From an uncultured Tateyamaria sp. (GTDB lineage: Bacteria; Pseudomonadota; Alphaproteobacteria; Rhodobacterales; Rhodobacteraceae): 64,000 bases of DNA. The notes below the pieces were generated by a model. The model did not search any database. It was given only the letters and a program-made list of their open reading frames with translations, and had not been told where the DNA came from. Made by a program: the position numbers and the translations under genes. This document shows, in pieces, positions 9,718 to 19,929 of the stretch (position 1 is its first letter; the number at the start of each line of letters is the position of its first letter). The stretch spans positions 186,001 through 250,000 of the forward strand of contig NZ_CANLAG010000002.1 in assembly GCF_947488715.1 (NCBI RefSeq), read 5' to 3'.

Positions 9718-9999
9718 ATGACCACTCATATCGTTGTCTCACTGCGTGTCAGCAACCCCGACAGCCTCGCCAAATACCGCGAAAAGGCCGCAGACGCCCT
9801 TGCGGTGCACGGTGGATCGGTTGTCCAGGCGTCCGCGGATCTCAAAACGCTCGAAGGCAGCCCGGTGTTGCCGGACGCCATCGCAATTGTGCAGTTTCCC
9901 GACCGCAGCGCCGCCGAGGCATGGATCAACGATCCGACACTGGCAGATGTGCACGCGCTGCGTCGCGGCGCAGGCGGGTCAGACATCATCCTGCTCTGA
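9718..9999 (+). CDS. DUF1330 family protein
   Basis: A 93-residue protein of the dimeric ferredoxin-like (stress-responsive barrel) type; the pattern HIVVSLRVSNPDSLAKYREKA, then GGSVVQASADLKTLEGS and AIVQFPDRSAAEAWINDP fits DUF1330. Members are small cytoplasmic proteins without an agreed function. ATG 9718 follows AGGAAAAGGAAG (9701-9712). It is transcribed divergently from the LysR gene and followed by a hairpin at 10052-10077. Confidence 0.85.
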   Translation: MTTHIVVSLRVSNPDSLAKYREKAADALAVHGGSVVQASADLKTLEGSPVLPDAIAIVQFPDRSAAEAWINDPTLADVHALRRGAGGSDIILL

Positions 10000-10051
10000 A
10001 CCGTTGTGTGCCGCGCGGGATCGCCAGCGCGTATCTGATTGCGAAACCTTG

Positions 10052-10077
10052 GCGGCGACCTGTTCTGAGGTCGCCGC
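10052..10077 (+). terminator. Hairpin downstream of the DUF1330 gene
   Basis: Perfect 10-base arms GCGGCGACCT (10052-10061) and AGGTCGCCGC (10068-10077) around a 6-base loop, 52 bases after the stop codon. The T-tract downstream is poor (TAAGAATGTTTTG), so termination efficiency is uncertain. Confidence 0.55.
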
Positions 10078-10130
10078 TAAGAATGTTTTGAGAAACCGTG
10101 TAAATGCGTTACTTTCGGGGTCGTTAACAT

Positions 10131-10153
10131 TTGACACTCTTGGGTCACCCAAG
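10131..10153 (+). promoter_or_regulatory. Candidate promoter with palindromic operator before the GAF gene
   Basis: A consensus-like TTGACA (10131-10136) is followed at once by the perfect palindrome CTTGGGTCACCCAAG (10139-10153), placed where the spacer between -35 and -10 would lie. The -10 element itself is poor (CCTAAA or TAAACA around 10155-10162). A protein bound to the palindrome would block the promoter. Confidence 0.35.
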
Positions 10154-10178
10154 ACCTAAACAGGTTTCCCGCGCGCGC

Positions 10179-10949
10179 ATGGCCTTGCATTCCATAGAAT
10201 TCAGTAACTTGGCAGAGTTCGATGCGCTGGCGCAGTCCGTGGCGGCGCGCTTGAACTGCGAGACAAGCCTCATCAGCGTTGTACATGATGACGCATTTTT
10301 TGCTCTGGGCCACTCCAAACGCACGGTGCAAACCGCGGACCGCTCGGTCCCTATTTCCGACGCCGTGTGCGCGCACACCATGGAAAGCGGAAAGCCCCTG
10401 AGGGTTGCCGACATCCGGGCCGATCCGGTCTTGTCCGGCACGCCCACGGTGCAAGCGTTGGATATTGGTGCGTATCTTGGCGTACCGCTGCGCCTTGAAA
10501 ACGGGACAGTGGTGGGGGCGCTCTGCGCGATATCCAAGGAATCGCGCATCTGGCAAGAGGCCGAACAAACCTATCTCGAAGCCCTCGCTGACCTGGTCGA
10601 AAGCAAGATCGAACGCCATGTGCTGCGTTATGAGCAAAAGGCGCTCAGTGCGGCACTGGCGGAAAATGATGCAATCCTGACGACGCTGGCCGAACTGCGC
10701 GGTCAGGCAATGACGGTTCACAACGACGCCGGTGAACTGGTTTTTGCAAATTCTGCGCTGCGCACCGATCTGCATCTCAGCTATCAAGAGTTGCTGGCTC
10801 TGCCCAAGGCGGCGCAACAACTGGCTGAAAAGGGACGCGACACCGGTGAGATTGTCCTTGATCTGCCCGGACGCGATGTGAACGCCCTGCATGTGAACCT
10901 GTCGCGGGTTGAAAATGGGCTGACACTGGCGGAATGGCGGCGCGTCTGA
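10179..10949 (+). CDS. GAF-domain protein
   Basis: A 256-residue cytoplasmic protein with an N-terminal GAF sensor domain at about residues 10-145 (LISVVHDDAFFALGHSK, the CAHTM block, LRVADIRADP, IGAYLGVPLRLENGTVVGALC), then a helical linker and a degenerate PAS-like segment (MTVHNDAGELVFANSALR). No kinase, cyclase or helix-turn-helix output domain follows, so it may act through a partner. I chose ATG 10179; an upstream TTG at 10131 would sit inside the candidate promoter box. It stands alone between a terminator-like hairpin and nuoA. Confidence 0.75.
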   Translation: MALHSIEFSNLAEFDALAQSVAARLNCETSLISVVHDDAFFALGHSKRTVQTADRSVPISDAVCAHTMESGKPLRVADIRADPVLSGTPTVQALDIGAYLGVPLRLENGTVVGALCAISKESRIWQEAEQTYLEALADLVESKIERHVLRYEQKALSAALAENDAILTTLAELRGQAMTVHNDAGELVFANSALRTDLHLSYQELLALPKAAQQLAEKGRDTGEIVLDLPGRDVNALHVNLSRVENGLTLAEWRRV

Positions 10950-11013
10950 GCGGTTGGCGCAAAACTGCGTCGAAATCACCCGTTCTTTTCCGTGACTTCG
11001 GGCGTTGCCTTTA

Positions 11014-11042
11014 TTGACCCTGCCGGTGGGCGCGCGTAAACC
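11014..11042 (+). promoter_or_regulatory. Candidate nuo promoter
   Basis: TTGACC (11014-11019), a 17-base spacer and TAAACC (11037-11042) lie in the 159-base gap before nuoA, which would give a leader of about 60 bases. A second TTGACC is at 11065-11070. Assigned only by consensus. Confidence 0.3.
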
Positions 11043-11108
11043 GTTTCCCAGTCAATATTGCCACTTGACCTGGCGCGAGCATTCCCGGGCCAAGAAAAGG
11101 AGCCAAAC

Positions 11109-12004
<896 letters not shown>

Positions 12005-12013
12005 GAGGACGCC

Positions 12014-12613
12014 ATGACCGAAGCCCTGAACGAACTTGGCACCTATATCGAAGCCAAGCGCCCAGACTGTGTGCTGGGCTGGGACGTCACCCATGGTGAA
12101 CTGAACGTCGATGTGGCGCCTGCAAATATTGCGGGACTGGCCGAGTTTCTGACCACCGATTCGACGACACGCTTTTCGACGTTGGTCGACATCACCGGCG
12201 TCGATTATCCGGGCCGGTCCAAGCGGTTCGACGTCGTCTACCACTTCCTGTCGATGTACCAGAACCACCGCATCCGTCTGCGCGTGTCCATCCGCGAGGA
12301 TCAGATGGTGCCGTCGATTGTCGATGTGCACCCTTCGGCCAATTGGTTCGAGCGCGAAGTGTTCGACATGTTCGGCATCCTGTTTTCGGGCCATCCGGAC
12401 CTGCGCCGCATTCTCACCGACTACGGCTTCCGCGGCCACCCGCTGCGCAAGGACTTTCCAACGACCGGCTACACCGAAGTCCGCTATGACGAGGTCGAAA
12501 AACGCGTGGTCTATGAACCGGTTAGCCTGGTGCAGGAATACCGCCAGTTCGATTTCATGTCGCCGTGGGAAGGGGCCGAATACATCCTGCCCGGTGACGA
12601 GAAAAAGGACTGA
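12014..12613 (+). CDS. nuoC: NADH-quinone oxidoreductase subunit C
   Basis: A 199-residue subunit of the 30-kDa family in the peripheral arm of complex I. The signature [12 protein letters not shown] followed by [24 protein letters not shown] is clear at about residues 113-155. It is a separate gene, not fused to nuoD as in E. coli. Two non-complex-I genes separate it from nuoD. Confidence 0.95.
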   Translation: MTEALNELGTYIEAKRPDCVLGWDVTHGELNVDVAPANIAGLAEFLTTDSTTRFSTLVDITGVDYPGRSKRFDVVYHFLSMYQNHRIRLRVSIREDQMVPSIVDVHPSANWFEREVFDMFGILFSGHPDLRRILTDYGFRGHPLRKDFPTTGYTEVRYDEVEKRVVYEPVSLVQEYRQFDFMSPWEGAEYILPGDEKKD

Positions 12614-12643
12614 CCCCGTGCCGCACCGCGCGGTAGGGCACAC

Positions 12644-13519
12644 GTGACAGAGCCGCTCATCGCAATAGGCATCGGCGCGCAAAAGGCCGCGACCTCATGG
12701 TTGCACAGCGCGCTGGCGCATCACCCCGACTGCGCCATGACCAGGGTCAAAGGCCTGCACTACTTCAACAAATTCGAACCGGGCCGCGCAGAGCGTGACC
12801 GGTTCCTCGTGGCTCGCAAACGCACCAGCATCGCGCGCGCCAGATCAAACGGGGCGTCCATGATCGCCGGTGTCCCGCTCGACGACTTTGCCGCCGAGGT
12901 CGAGGCATGGGCCGCGCTGACTGAACACACCACCATCGATACGGCGGCCTATCTCGCACTGCTGCACCTGAACCGACCACCTGCCAAAGTCGTGGGCGAG
13001 GTGACGCCCGCCTATGCCACTTTGCCCCGCGACGGCCTGCGCACGCTCTATGAAATGTCGGACCGCGTGCGGCTGATCTTTGTGATGCGCGATCCCATTG
13101 ACCGCTTTTGGTCGGCCGCCCGGATGCGGGGTCGCAAACAGTCGCCGGGGTCCGAAGTCGATCACGCCATTTCCGTTGTCACATCCGCCCTGAACGGTGA
13201 GATGCCCGCCTATGACCTGCGCGCCGACTACGCGATGACCCTCGACAATCTGTCCCACATCGCATCCGCCGCACATGTACATCTCGACTTCTACGAAGAC
13301 CTCTTTGACAGTGGTCTGGATCGTCTGTGCGCGTTTCTGGGCATCGCGCCCCACGCCGCCACCGCACCGGCACCCGTCAACGCCGGACACGCAGCCGATC
13401 TGCCCCGCGATCTTGGGCGCGCACTGTATCAACGGCTGGCACGGCAATACGACGCCGTGGCAGAACACATGGGCCGCATGCCCGCCGCATGGCAAAACGC
13501 AATGGAGGTTTACGGATAA
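12644..13519 (+). CDS. Sulfotransferase family protein inside the nuo locus
   Basis: A 291-residue protein with the two PAPS-binding signatures: the N-terminal P-loop-like GIGAQKAATSWLHSAL (residues 9-24) and the 3'-phosphate site VMRDPIDRFWSA (about residues 147-158). It would transfer sulfate from PAPS to an unknown acceptor. The start is GTG 12644, 30 bases after nuoC. It is followed at once by a 56-residue membrane protein. It has no known role in complex I. Confidence 0.82.
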   Translation: MTEPLIAIGIGAQKAATSWLHSALAHHPDCAMTRVKGLHYFNKFEPGRAERDRFLVARKRTSIARARSNGASMIAGVPLDDFAAEVEAWAALTEHTTIDTAAYLALLHLNRPPAKVVGEVTPAYATLPRDGLRTLYEMSDRVRLIFVMRDPIDRFWSAARMRGRKQSPGSEVDHAISVVTSALNGEMPAYDLRADYAMTLDNLSHIASAAHVHLDFYEDLFDSGLDRLCAFLGIAPHAATAPAPVNAGHAADLPRDLGRALYQRLARQYDAVAEHMGRMPAAWQNAMEVYG

Positions 13520-13690
13520 ATGTCGATCTACTGGCTGATCATCGCCGCACTCAGTGTCATTCCACTGTTCAAATTGCTGCCCCACTTCGGCATCAACAAA
13601 TACTGGGCTCTGGCCGCCATCGTTCCGATCGGCACACTCGGTCTGCTCTGGTTTATGGCGATCAAACTCCAGGAACTGGAACGCCGCTGA
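13520..13690 (+). CDS. Small 56-residue membrane protein
   Basis: ATG 13520 directly abuts the TAA of the sulfotransferase gene and the frame runs to TGA 13688-13690. The product starts MSIYWLIIAALSVIPLF and ends AIKLQELERR. Two hydrophobic helices (about residues 3-19 and 29-47) are separated by a short polar turn (LPHFGINKYW). The composition and charged C-terminus look like a genuine small membrane protein. No family recognised. Confidence 0.6.
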   Translation: MSIYWLIIAALSVIPLFKLLPHFGINKYWALAAIVPIGTLGLLWFMAIKLQELERR

Positions 13691-13841
13691 CCGGCTTTGG
13701 CACGATCCGCTGCATTTTCCGGCGGGTCCGCGACCACGTAACACTGGTACGCCCCTTGCGTCCTCAATATAAGGTCGTAAAAGCACATACACGCAGGCGC
13801 AGTCTCAGGTGCCGGCACATCGCGGAAAGCATGGTGATGAC

Positions 13842-15056
13842 ATGATGGATGGCTCCAATTTCGACGACGCTCTGACGGGCGAGCAGAAGATCCGCAATTT
13901 CAACATCAACTTCGGCCCGCAACACCCGGCGGCGCACGGCGTGCTGCGTCTGGTGCTCGAGCTGGATGGTGAAGTCGTGGAACGCTGCGACCCGCATATC
14001 GGCCTTCTGCACCGCGGCACCGAAAAGCTGATGGAAAGCCGGACGTACCTTCAAAACCTGCCCTATTTCGACCGGCTCGACTATGTGGCGCCGATGAACC
14101 AGGAACACGCCTGGTGTCTCGCCATCGAAAAGCTGACGGGCGTCGAGGTGCCGCGCCGCGCGTCCCTGATCCGTGTGCTCTATTCCGAGATCGGGCGCGT
14201 GCTCAACCACCTGCTGAACGTCACGACACAGGCCCTCGACGTGGGCGCGCTGACACCGCCGCTCTGGGGCTTTGAAGAGCGTGAAAAGCTGATGATCTTT
14301 TACGAGCGGGCCTGCGGCGCGCGCCTGCACGCGGCCTACTTCCGGCCCGGCGGTGTGCATCAGGACCTGCCCGACGACCTGATCGATGACATCGAGCAAT
14401 GGGCACATGAGTTCCCCGACCTGCTCAGCGACATTGACGGTCTGCTGACTGAAAACCGTATCTTCAAACAGCGCAACGTCGACATCGGCGTCGTGACCGA
14501 AGATGACATTCAGAAATACGGCTTTTCCGGTGTCATGGTACGGGGCAGTGGCCTCGCATGGGATTTGCGCCGTGCGCAACCCTATGAATGTTATGACGAA
14601 TTCGACTTCCAAATCCCGGTGGGCAAGAATGGCGATTGCTACGACCGCTACCTGTGCCGGATGGAAGAGATGCGCCAGTCGGTGTCGATCATCAAACAGG
14701 CCATCGCCAAACTGCGCGAAGCCACTGGCGACGTGCTGGCCCGTGGCAAGATCACACCGCCGTCGCGCACCGACATGAAAACGTCGATGGAATCGCTGAT
14801 CCACCACTTCAAACTCTATACCGAAGGCTTCCACGTCCCCGAGGGCGAGGTCTACTGCGCGGTCGAGGCCCCCAAGGGCGAGTTCGGCGTCTACCTCGTC
14901 GCGGACGGGTCCAACAAACCCTACCGCTGCAAGATCCGCGCACCGGGGTTCTTGCACCTGCAAGCGATGGACCACATCTCGACCGGCCACCAACTGGCCG
15001 ACGTCGCAGCCATCATCGGCACGATGGACGTGGTGTTCGGCGAAATCGACCGCTGA
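13842..15056 (+). CDS. nuoD: NADH-quinone oxidoreductase subunit D
   Basis: A 404-residue 49-kDa-family subunit that forms the quinone-reduction site with NuoB. The [18 protein letters not shown] block near the N-terminus, with the quinone-contacting histidines, and [14 protein letters not shown] are clear. ATG 13842 was chosen; ATG 13845 directly follows and a GTG at 13809 would add eleven residues with no homology. The 151-base gap before it contains TATAAG (13768-13773) but no convincing -35. Confidence 0.95.
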   Translation: MMDGSNFDDALTGEQKIRNFNINFGPQHPAAHGVLRLVLELDGEVVERCDPHIGLLHRGTEKLMESRTYLQNLPYFDRLDYVAPMNQEHAWCLAIEKLTGVEVPRRASLIRVLYSEIGRVLNHLLNVTTQALDVGALTPPLWGFEEREKLMIFYERACGARLHAAYFRPGGVHQDLPDDLIDDIEQWAHEFPDLLSDIDGLLTENRIFKQRNVDIGVVTEDDIQKYGFSGVMVRGSGLAWDLRRAQPYECYDEFDFQIPVGKNGDCYDRYLCRMEEMRQSVSIIKQAIAKLREATGDVLARGKITPPSRTDMKTSMESLIHHFKLYTEGFHVPEGEVYCAVEAPKGEFGVYLVADGSNKPYRCKIRAPGFLHLQAMDHISTGHQLADVAAIIGTMDVVFGEIDR

Positions 15057-15062
15057 CACCAG

Positions 15063-15413
15063 ATGCAAAGGGCCGTCAACATATTCGGGATCGCCGTAGG
15101 TGTCGCATTTGTTGCCTATGGGTTCTGGTATTTCGTGCAACCGGTGGCCGCGCTCGCTGCGGCGGATCATACGGTTGACCAACTGCCCTTGGTGATGGGA
15201 GGGCGCTACGCACTGTTCGGCGCTTTGCTCGTTGCCGCACTTCTCTACAAAGACAGTATCGTAACCACGGCCCTGTTGATTGGGTTCACCTTTTTGGCGC
15301 TTGTCGATACCGTTATCTACTGGAACATCGCGCCGACCCGCCATGCCGTCACGGGGCTGATATGCGCCCTTTTTGCACTCTTTTTCTACAGTCAACGAAA
15401 GGTGGGTAACTGA
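15063..15413 (+). CDS. Four-helix membrane protein of unknown function
   Basis: A 116-residue protein made almost entirely of four predicted transmembrane helices (about residues 6-26, 42-61, 68-86, 92-109) with short loops. It sits between nuoD and nuoE, six bases after the former, and its TGA overlaps the nuoE ATG. Small four-helix DUF4345-like proteins have this layout, but I cannot assign it firmly. No catalytic motif is visible. Confidence 0.7.
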   Translation: MQRAVNIFGIAVGVAFVAYGFWYFVQPVAALAAADHTVDQLPLVMGGRYALFGALLVAALLYKDSIVTTALLIGFTFLALVDTVIYWNIAPTRHAVTGLICALFALFFYSQRKVGN

Positions 15414-16576
15414 TGCTCCGCCGTCTCCACGCCGAACAACCCGACAGCTTTGCCTTCACCCCGGACAATCAGGCCTGGGCCGAAGCGCAGATCACCAAAT
15501 ACCCCGAAGGTCGTCAGGCCTCTGCCATCATCCCGCTGTTGTGGCGCGCGCAAGAGCAAGAGGGGTGGCTGACCCGTCCGGCGATTGAACATGTGTCCGA
15601 CATGCTGGGCCTGGCTTATATCCGGGGTCTCGAAGTCGCCTCTTTCTACTTCATGTTCCAGTTGCAACCTGTTGGTTCCGTTGCCCATATTCAGGTTTGC
15701 GGTACCACGTCCTGCATGATCTGTGGTGCCGAGGATCTCGTGGCCGTGTGCAAGGACAAGATCGCAGCCAAAGCGCATCAGCTGTCGGACGATGGCAAGT
15801 TCTCGTGGGAAGAGGTCGAATGCCTCGGCTCCTGCGCCAACGCGCCCATGGCGCAGATCGGCAAGGATTATTACGAGGATCTGACGGCGGCGCGCATGGG
15901 CGAGATCATTGATGAGCTGGCTGCCGGCCAGGTGCCCACGCCGGGCCCTCAGAACGGGCGCTACGCCGCCGAGCCGCTCAGCGGTCTGACCTCGCTCAAG
16001 GATTTCGACAGCGGCCACACCAAGTACAACGCCTCTGTCCAGCTGGCGACGGATATCGGCGACACGGTCAAGCGGATCGACGGCACCGAAGTGCCGCTGC
16101 TCGCCCCGTGGGGCAAGGCGAATGCCTCGCCCGAGCCGAGCAATGCCAATGACGCGCCTGCATCTGCGCCCGTGTCCAAGGCCCCGCCCAAAGAGTCGAA
16201 GTCCAAGGCCAAGCCCAAGCGCTCCGCCCCTGCGGCCGAGAAAAAGGATGAGGCAAAACAAACGGATACGGCTGTCCCCGCGGGGACAAAGCCTGCATTG
16301 CTGACCGAGGCCCGCGCCGGTGGCGCCGATGATTTGAAGATGATCAAGGGCATCGGGCCGGGTCTGGAAAAGGAACTGAACGCGGCGGGCGTCTACCATT
16401 TCGACCAGCTCGCGTCGTGGACGCCAGAGGAAGTTGCCTGGGCTGATCAGCACCTTGTGCGCTTCAAGGGGCGTGTCAGCCGTGACAATTGGGTCACGCA
16501 GGCGCAGGCTCTGGCCAGCGGGACCGAGACAGAATTCTCCCAACGTGCGAAAAAAGACGGTATCTATAAAGAGTAA
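15413..16576 (+). CDS. nuoE: NADH-quinone oxidoreductase subunit E with C-terminal helix-hairpin-helix extension
   Basis: A 387-residue protein. Residues 1-180 are the normal 24-kDa thioredoxin-like subunit with the N1a 2Fe-2S ligands Cys96, Cys101, Cys137 and Cys141 (CX4C and CX3C). A stretch of about 100 residues follows, becoming Ala/Lys/Pro-rich at 236-290. A compact C-terminal module (about 291-387) then contains [18 protein letters not shown], the GIGPG hairpin of helix-hairpin-helix folds, and [15 protein letters not shown]. NuoE is usually 160-220 residues. The next gene carries the same module on a membrane anchor. The extension's role is unknown; its fold is associated with nucleic-acid or protein contacts. 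Confidence 0.93.
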   Translation: MLRRLHAEQPDSFAFTPDNQAWAEAQITKYPEGRQASAIIPLLWRAQEQEGWLTRPAIEHVSDMLGLAYIRGLEVASFYFMFQLQPVGSVAHIQVCGTTSCMICGAEDLVAVCKDKIAAKAHQLSDDGKFSWEEVECLGSCANAPMAQIGKDYYEDLTAARMGEIIDELAAGQVPTPGPQNGRYAAEPLSGLTSLKDFDSGHTKYNASVQLATDIGDTVKRIDGTEVPLLAPWGKANASPEPSNANDAPASAPVSKAPPKESKSKAKPKRSAPAAEKKDEAKQTDTAVPAGTKPALLTEARAGGADDLKMIKGIGPGLEKELNAAGVYHFDQLASWTPEEVAWADQHLVRFKGRVSRDNWVTQAQALASGTETEFSQRAKKDGIYKE

Positions 16577-16603
16577 TAACCTCAAAACGGGAGAGGGATA
16601 CCG

Positions 16604-17479
16604 ATGGACAATAAACAGGGATCGATCAGCTGCGCACTCGGATGCTGGCTGGTTGCGGTGCTGGGCGGCGTGTTGGCCGCAGTGCTGTTGTGGGTTCTGG
16701 GCGGCTGGACGTTCATGCAGGGCGTATTCGCCGCTGTGGTTGTCGCAGCTGTGGCCGGGCTGCTGTTGAGCTGGATCATGTGCCGTCCGCTGCCTGCGGC
16801 GGGCACGGCGTCCGTTGGTGACAAGGACGACGCGACAGCGCGGGCGGATGCCTCGCGTGCCGCGGCAGAGGCGCGATCGGCAGAGGCGGCCGAAGCAGCG
16901 GCTGCGCAACCTGCGGCGGCGGCACCCGTGGCGGCACAGGCCGAGAAGCCGACACCGAAAGCCGAAGCACCGAAAGCCGCCGAAGCAAAGGCCGAAGCAC
17001 CCGCGGCACCTGCCGTGACCGCGTCCAAGCCGCTGGCCGGACAGGAAGAGCTGGCTGCGCGCAAGGGCGAGTGGAAATACGAAGGCGATGCCGCAGAGCC
17101 CAAGGCCGAAGCGCCGAAAGCCAAGCCAAAGGCAAAAGCCAAACCCAAAGCCAAGGCCAAGGAGACCGTGCCCGCCGCAGCGGAAGGCGCGGGCACCAAG
17201 CCCGAGACGCTGGCCGCGGCCCGCGAGGGTGGGCCCGACAACCTCAAGCAGATCAAAGGCGTTGGTCCCAAGCTCGAGGCGCTGCTGCACTCGATGGGCT
17301 TTTATCACTTTGACCAGGTCGCCTCGTGGGGCGCGGACGAAGTGGCTTGGGTCGATCAGAACCTCGAAGGGTTCAAAGGCCGCGTGACCCGTGACGAATG
17401 GGTATCGCAAGCCAAGATCCTGGCCGAAGGCGGCACCACCGAGTTCTCGAGCAAGGTCAAAAAAGGCGGCGTTTACTAA
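16604..17479 (+). CDS. Membrane-anchored protein with the same helix-hairpin-helix module as NuoE
   Basis: A 291-residue protein. Two transmembrane helices (about residues 11-33 and 37-59) are followed by a long Ala/Lys/Pro/Glu linker (65-200) with KAKPKAKAK repeats. The C-terminal domain (about 197-291) includes NLKQIKGVGPKLEALLHSMG and FYHFDQVASWGADEVAWVDQ. This domain matches residues 291-386 of NuoE almost position for position. A GGGAGAGGGAT-type ribosome site precedes ATG 16604. A role as membrane tether or assembly partner of complex I is my inference; similarity to the COG3743 type of predicted nuclease-like domains is from memory. Confidence 0.82.
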   Translation: MDNKQGSISCALGCWLVAVLGGVLAAVLLWVLGGWTFMQGVFAAVVVAAVAGLLLSWIMCRPLPAAGTASVGDKDDATARADASRAAAEARSAEAAEAAAAQPAAAAPVAAQAEKPTPKAEAPKAAEAKAEAPAAPAVTASKPLAGQEELAARKGEWKYEGDAAEPKAEAPKAKPKAKAKPKAKAKETVPAAAEGAGTKPETLAAAREGGPDNLKQIKGVGPKLEALLHSMGFYHFDQVASWGADEVAWVDQNLEGFKGRVTRDEWVSQAKILAEGGTTEFSSKVKKGGVY

Positions 17480-17482
17480 CGC

Positions 17483-17701
17483 ATGGCAGATCAGCTTGAT
17501 CCAAAGCTGGCCCGGCAGGGCCGTATCGCGGCCCTCGTCATTGCGGGGGCCGCTTTGTTATCTATATTTTCACCGGTGATCGTGACAGGTTTGGGTCTGC
17601 CGCGCCGGTTTGAGATACTTCTGCTGCTTTTCGCACTGGCTGCGTTCATTTGGGCACTGGTGGTGGCCGTCAGGATTTGGCAAAAGAGCCGAGACAACTA
17701 G
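17483..17701 (+). CDS. DUF5337-like small membrane protein
   Basis: A 72-residue protein with two transmembrane helices (about residues 15-35 and 43-63) and basic ends ([16 protein letters not shown]). Small proteins of this kind occur in Rhodobacteraceae nuo loci and I believe they are classified as DUF5337; this is recalled, not searched. It starts four bases after the previous stop, 74 bases before nuoF. Function unknown. Confidence 0.7.
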   Translation: MADQLDPKLARQGRIAALVIAGAALLSIFSPVIVTGLGLPRRFEILLLLFALAAFIWALVVAVRIWQKSRDN

Positions 17702-17774
17702 GCCTGCGCGCGCAGGGCCACTAAAGGCAAAGGATATCACGCGCCCTACCGCGTGTTACAAAAAGGACGTACCC

Positions 17775-19055
17775 ATGCTGGCTGACAAGGATCGTATCTT
17801 TACCAACATCTACGGGATGCACGACCGCACGCTGAAGGGCGCGCAGGCGCGTGGGCATTGGGACGGCACCGGCAACCTGATCAAGAAGGGCCGCGACTGG
17901 ATCGTTCAGGAGATGAAGGACAGCGGGCTGCGCGGACGTGGCGGCGCGGGCTTTCCCACCGGTCTCAAGTGGTCGTTCATGCCCAAGGAAAGCGACGGTC
18001 GCCCCAGCTATCTGGTTGTGAACGCCGACGAATCTGAGCCGGGCACATGTAAAGACCGCGAGATCATGCGCCATGATCCGCACACGCTGATCGAAGGGTG
18101 CCTGATCGCCTCCTTCGCGATGAATGCCAACGCTTGCTATATCTATATCCGCGGCGAATACATCCGCGAGAAAGAGGCGCTGCAAGCCGCGATTGACGAG
18201 GCCTATGACGCAGGGCTGGTGGGCAAGAACGCCGCTGGGTCGGGCTGGGATTTCGAGATTTACCTGCACCACGGGGCAGGGGCCTATATCTGCGGCGAAG
18301 AAACCGCATTGCTGGAATCGCTCGAAGGCAAGAAGGGGATGCCCCGGATGAAGCCGCCGTTCCCGGCGGGCGCGGGCCTTTATGGCTGCCCGACGACTGT
18401 GAACAACGTGGAATCGATTGCCGTTGTGCCGACGATCCTGCGGCGCGGGGCGTCCTGGTTCTCGGGCTTTGGCCGTCCGAACAATGCGGGCACCAAGCTG
18501 TTTGCCATTTCGGGCCACGTGAACCACCCCTGTGTCGTCGAAGAGGCGATGTCGATCAGCTTTGAAGAACTGATCGAAAAGCATTGCGGCGGTATTCGCG
18601 GCGGTTGGGACAACCTCAAGGCCGTGATCCCCGGTGGGTCTTCTGTTCCCTGCGTGCGCGGGGAAAAGATGAAAGACGCCACCATGGATTTCGACTATCT
18701 GCGGAACGATCTGCAGTCGGGTCTGGGCACGGCGGCGGTGATCGTGATGGATCAGAGCACCGATATCATCAAGGCGATCTGGCGCTTGTCCAAGTTTTAC
18801 AAGCATGAGTCCTGCGGACAGTGTACGCCTTGCCGTGAGGGTACGGGGTGGATGATGCGCGTGATGGACCGTCTGGTCAAAGGCGAGGCGGAGGTCGAAG
18901 AGATCGACATGCTGCTGGATGTGACCAAGCAGGTTGAAGGGCACACGATCTGTGCGTTGGGCGATGCGGCGGCCTGGCCGATCCAGGGTTTGATCCGGAA
19001 CTTCCGGGATGAGATCGAGGATCGGATTGCGGGCAAGCGGATCGCGGCGGAGTGA
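17775..19055 (+). CDS. nuoF: NADH-quinone oxidoreductase subunit F
   Basis: A 426-residue 51-kDa subunit that binds NADH, FMN and 4Fe-4S cluster N3. The nucleotide site [16 protein letters not shown], the [19 protein letters not shown] block and N3 ligands Cys347, Cys350, Cys353 ([11 protein letters not shown]) and Cys393 (HTICALGD) are present. ATG 17775 follows AAAAGGA (17760-17766). The open frame continues upstream to 17610 but overlaps the previous gene there. Confidence 0.95.
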   Translation: MLADKDRIFTNIYGMHDRTLKGAQARGHWDGTGNLIKKGRDWIVQEMKDSGLRGRGGAGFPTGLKWSFMPKESDGRPSYLVVNADESEPGTCKDREIMRHDPHTLIEGCLIASFAMNANACYIYIRGEYIREKEALQAAIDEAYDAGLVGKNAAGSGWDFEIYLHHGAGAYICGEETALLESLEGKKGMPRMKPPFPAGAGLYGCPTTVNNVESIAVVPTILRRGASWFSGFGRPNNAGTKLFAISGHVNHPCVVEEAMSISFEELIEKHCGGIRGGWDNLKAVIPGGSSVPCVRGEKMKDATMDFDYLRNDLQSGLGTAAVIVMDQSTDIIKAIWRLSKFYKHESCGQCTPCREGTGWMMRVMDRLVKGEAEVEEIDMLLDVTKQVEGHTICALGDAAAWPIQGLIRNFRDEIEDRIAGKRIAAE

Positions 19056-19378
19056 AATACTGCGCTTGCATCGCACTTGCTTTTCTAGCTGCATGCACCC
19101 CTGCCGAAAATGATGTGGTCCTTGCGCAGCAAGGGCAGCGTGTTGGGAGTGAGAGGTACGACCTCTTTTTCATCAACTACACTGGACCAATGCACGACAC
19201 ACCTTGTGTTCAGCCCACCGCTCGAGAGAATGTCATTCTTACGCTTCCGAGTGTGCGTCGAGCCACTATCATCGTGAAGAAATCCGACGGCACTCCTATA
19301 CAATGCGGCGAAGAGGCAGCTGTGCGTGATGTCGCCAATTCATTTTGTCGAGAAGTATCGCGGCCAACCGAAATTTAG
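19052..19378 (+). CDS. Small predicted lipoprotein, lower GC than neighbours
   Basis: A 108-residue exported protein. The GTG start overlaps the nuoF stop (GTGA 19052-19055). The signal peptide ends in a lipobox (FLAAC, Cys15), so the mature protein would be lipid-anchored and periplasmic; three more cysteines could pair. Codon choice and base composition look clearly less GC-rich than nuoF and nuoG (many A/T third positions), suggesting recent arrival or relaxed selection. No family recognised. Confidence 0.65.
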   Translation: MKYCACIALAFLAACTPAENDVVLAQQGQRVGSERYDLFFINYTGPMHDTPCVQPTARENVILTLPSVRRATIIVKKSDGTPIQCGEEAAVRDVANSFCREVSRPTEI

Positions 19379-19455
19379 CCGCGCGTGATCTGGCGAGAGG
19401 ATGGGGCAGTAGAGGTTCAGCACGGTTGTCGAAGTCGAGGGTTTTTTTAGTCAAA

Positions 19456-19902
19456 ATGCACCTCGCTGAGTTCAACATAGGCACTCTCAAATACGACTGG
19501 GAAGACCCGCGTGTTGCGGATTTTCGGGACAACCTTGACCGGGTCTATGACATCGCGCGGCGCTGTCCTGGCTATGTCTGGCATATGGAAAACGAGGATA
19601 TGGAGGCCGCGCAGCTTGAAGCGGGCGGGCCGCTTGGGGGCAATCCGCGGACGGCGTCCACTTTGTCCGTCTGGGCGGATGTCGACAGTTTCCGGCATTT
19701 CGTGTTTCAAACGGTGCACAAGCAGTTCTATGACCGCAAGGCGGAGTGGTACGATCTGGACCAACAGGGCACGCGGCTGGTGATGTGGTGGGTGGCCGAG
19801 GGGCACATCCCCACGGTCGGGGAGGCGATGGAACGCTTTCATCATCTTGAAAACCATGGCAATACGGATCACGCCTTTGGGTGGGACCACGTCCGCCCGT
19901 GA
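19456..19902 (+). CDS. DUF3291 family protein
   Basis: A 148-residue soluble protein with the DUF3291 pattern: HLAEFNIGTLKYDWEDPRVADF at the start, CPGYVWHMENE, LSVWADVDSFRHFVF, then HKQFYDRKAEWY and LVMWWVAEGHIPTVGEAMERFHHL. The fold is probably a dimeric ferredoxin-like barrel as in heme- and monooxygenase-related families. ATG 19456 is taken as start because similarity begins there; the frame is open from 19345. It lies within the nuo locus but nothing ties it to electron transport. Confidence 0.82.
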   Translation: MHLAEFNIGTLKYDWEDPRVADFRDNLDRVYDIARRCPGYVWHMENEDMEAAQLEAGGPLGGNPRTASTLSVWADVDSFRHFVFQTVHKQFYDRKAEWYDLDQQGTRLVMWWVAEGHIPTVGEAMERFHHLENHGNTDHAFGWDHVRP

Positions 19903-19929
19903 GATTGCCACCGGCGGAGGAGACGACCC

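Noticed and set aside
10131-10178. TTG start extending the GAF protein by 16 residues
   Set aside because: The TTG is part of a TTGACA box and the extension is low-quality sequence covering a palindrome.
13745-13773. Possible promoter with TATAAG before nuoD
   Set aside because: No acceptable -35 element at the right distance.
15392-17410. Long minus-strand open frame antisense to nuoE and the HhH protein gene
   Set aside because: Composition is extreme (Arg, Gly, Leu runs) and mirrors the Ala/Lys/Pro linkers on the plus strand; no motif.
19425-19455. T7 run near 19443 as an intrinsic terminator
   Set aside because: No stable stem precedes it.
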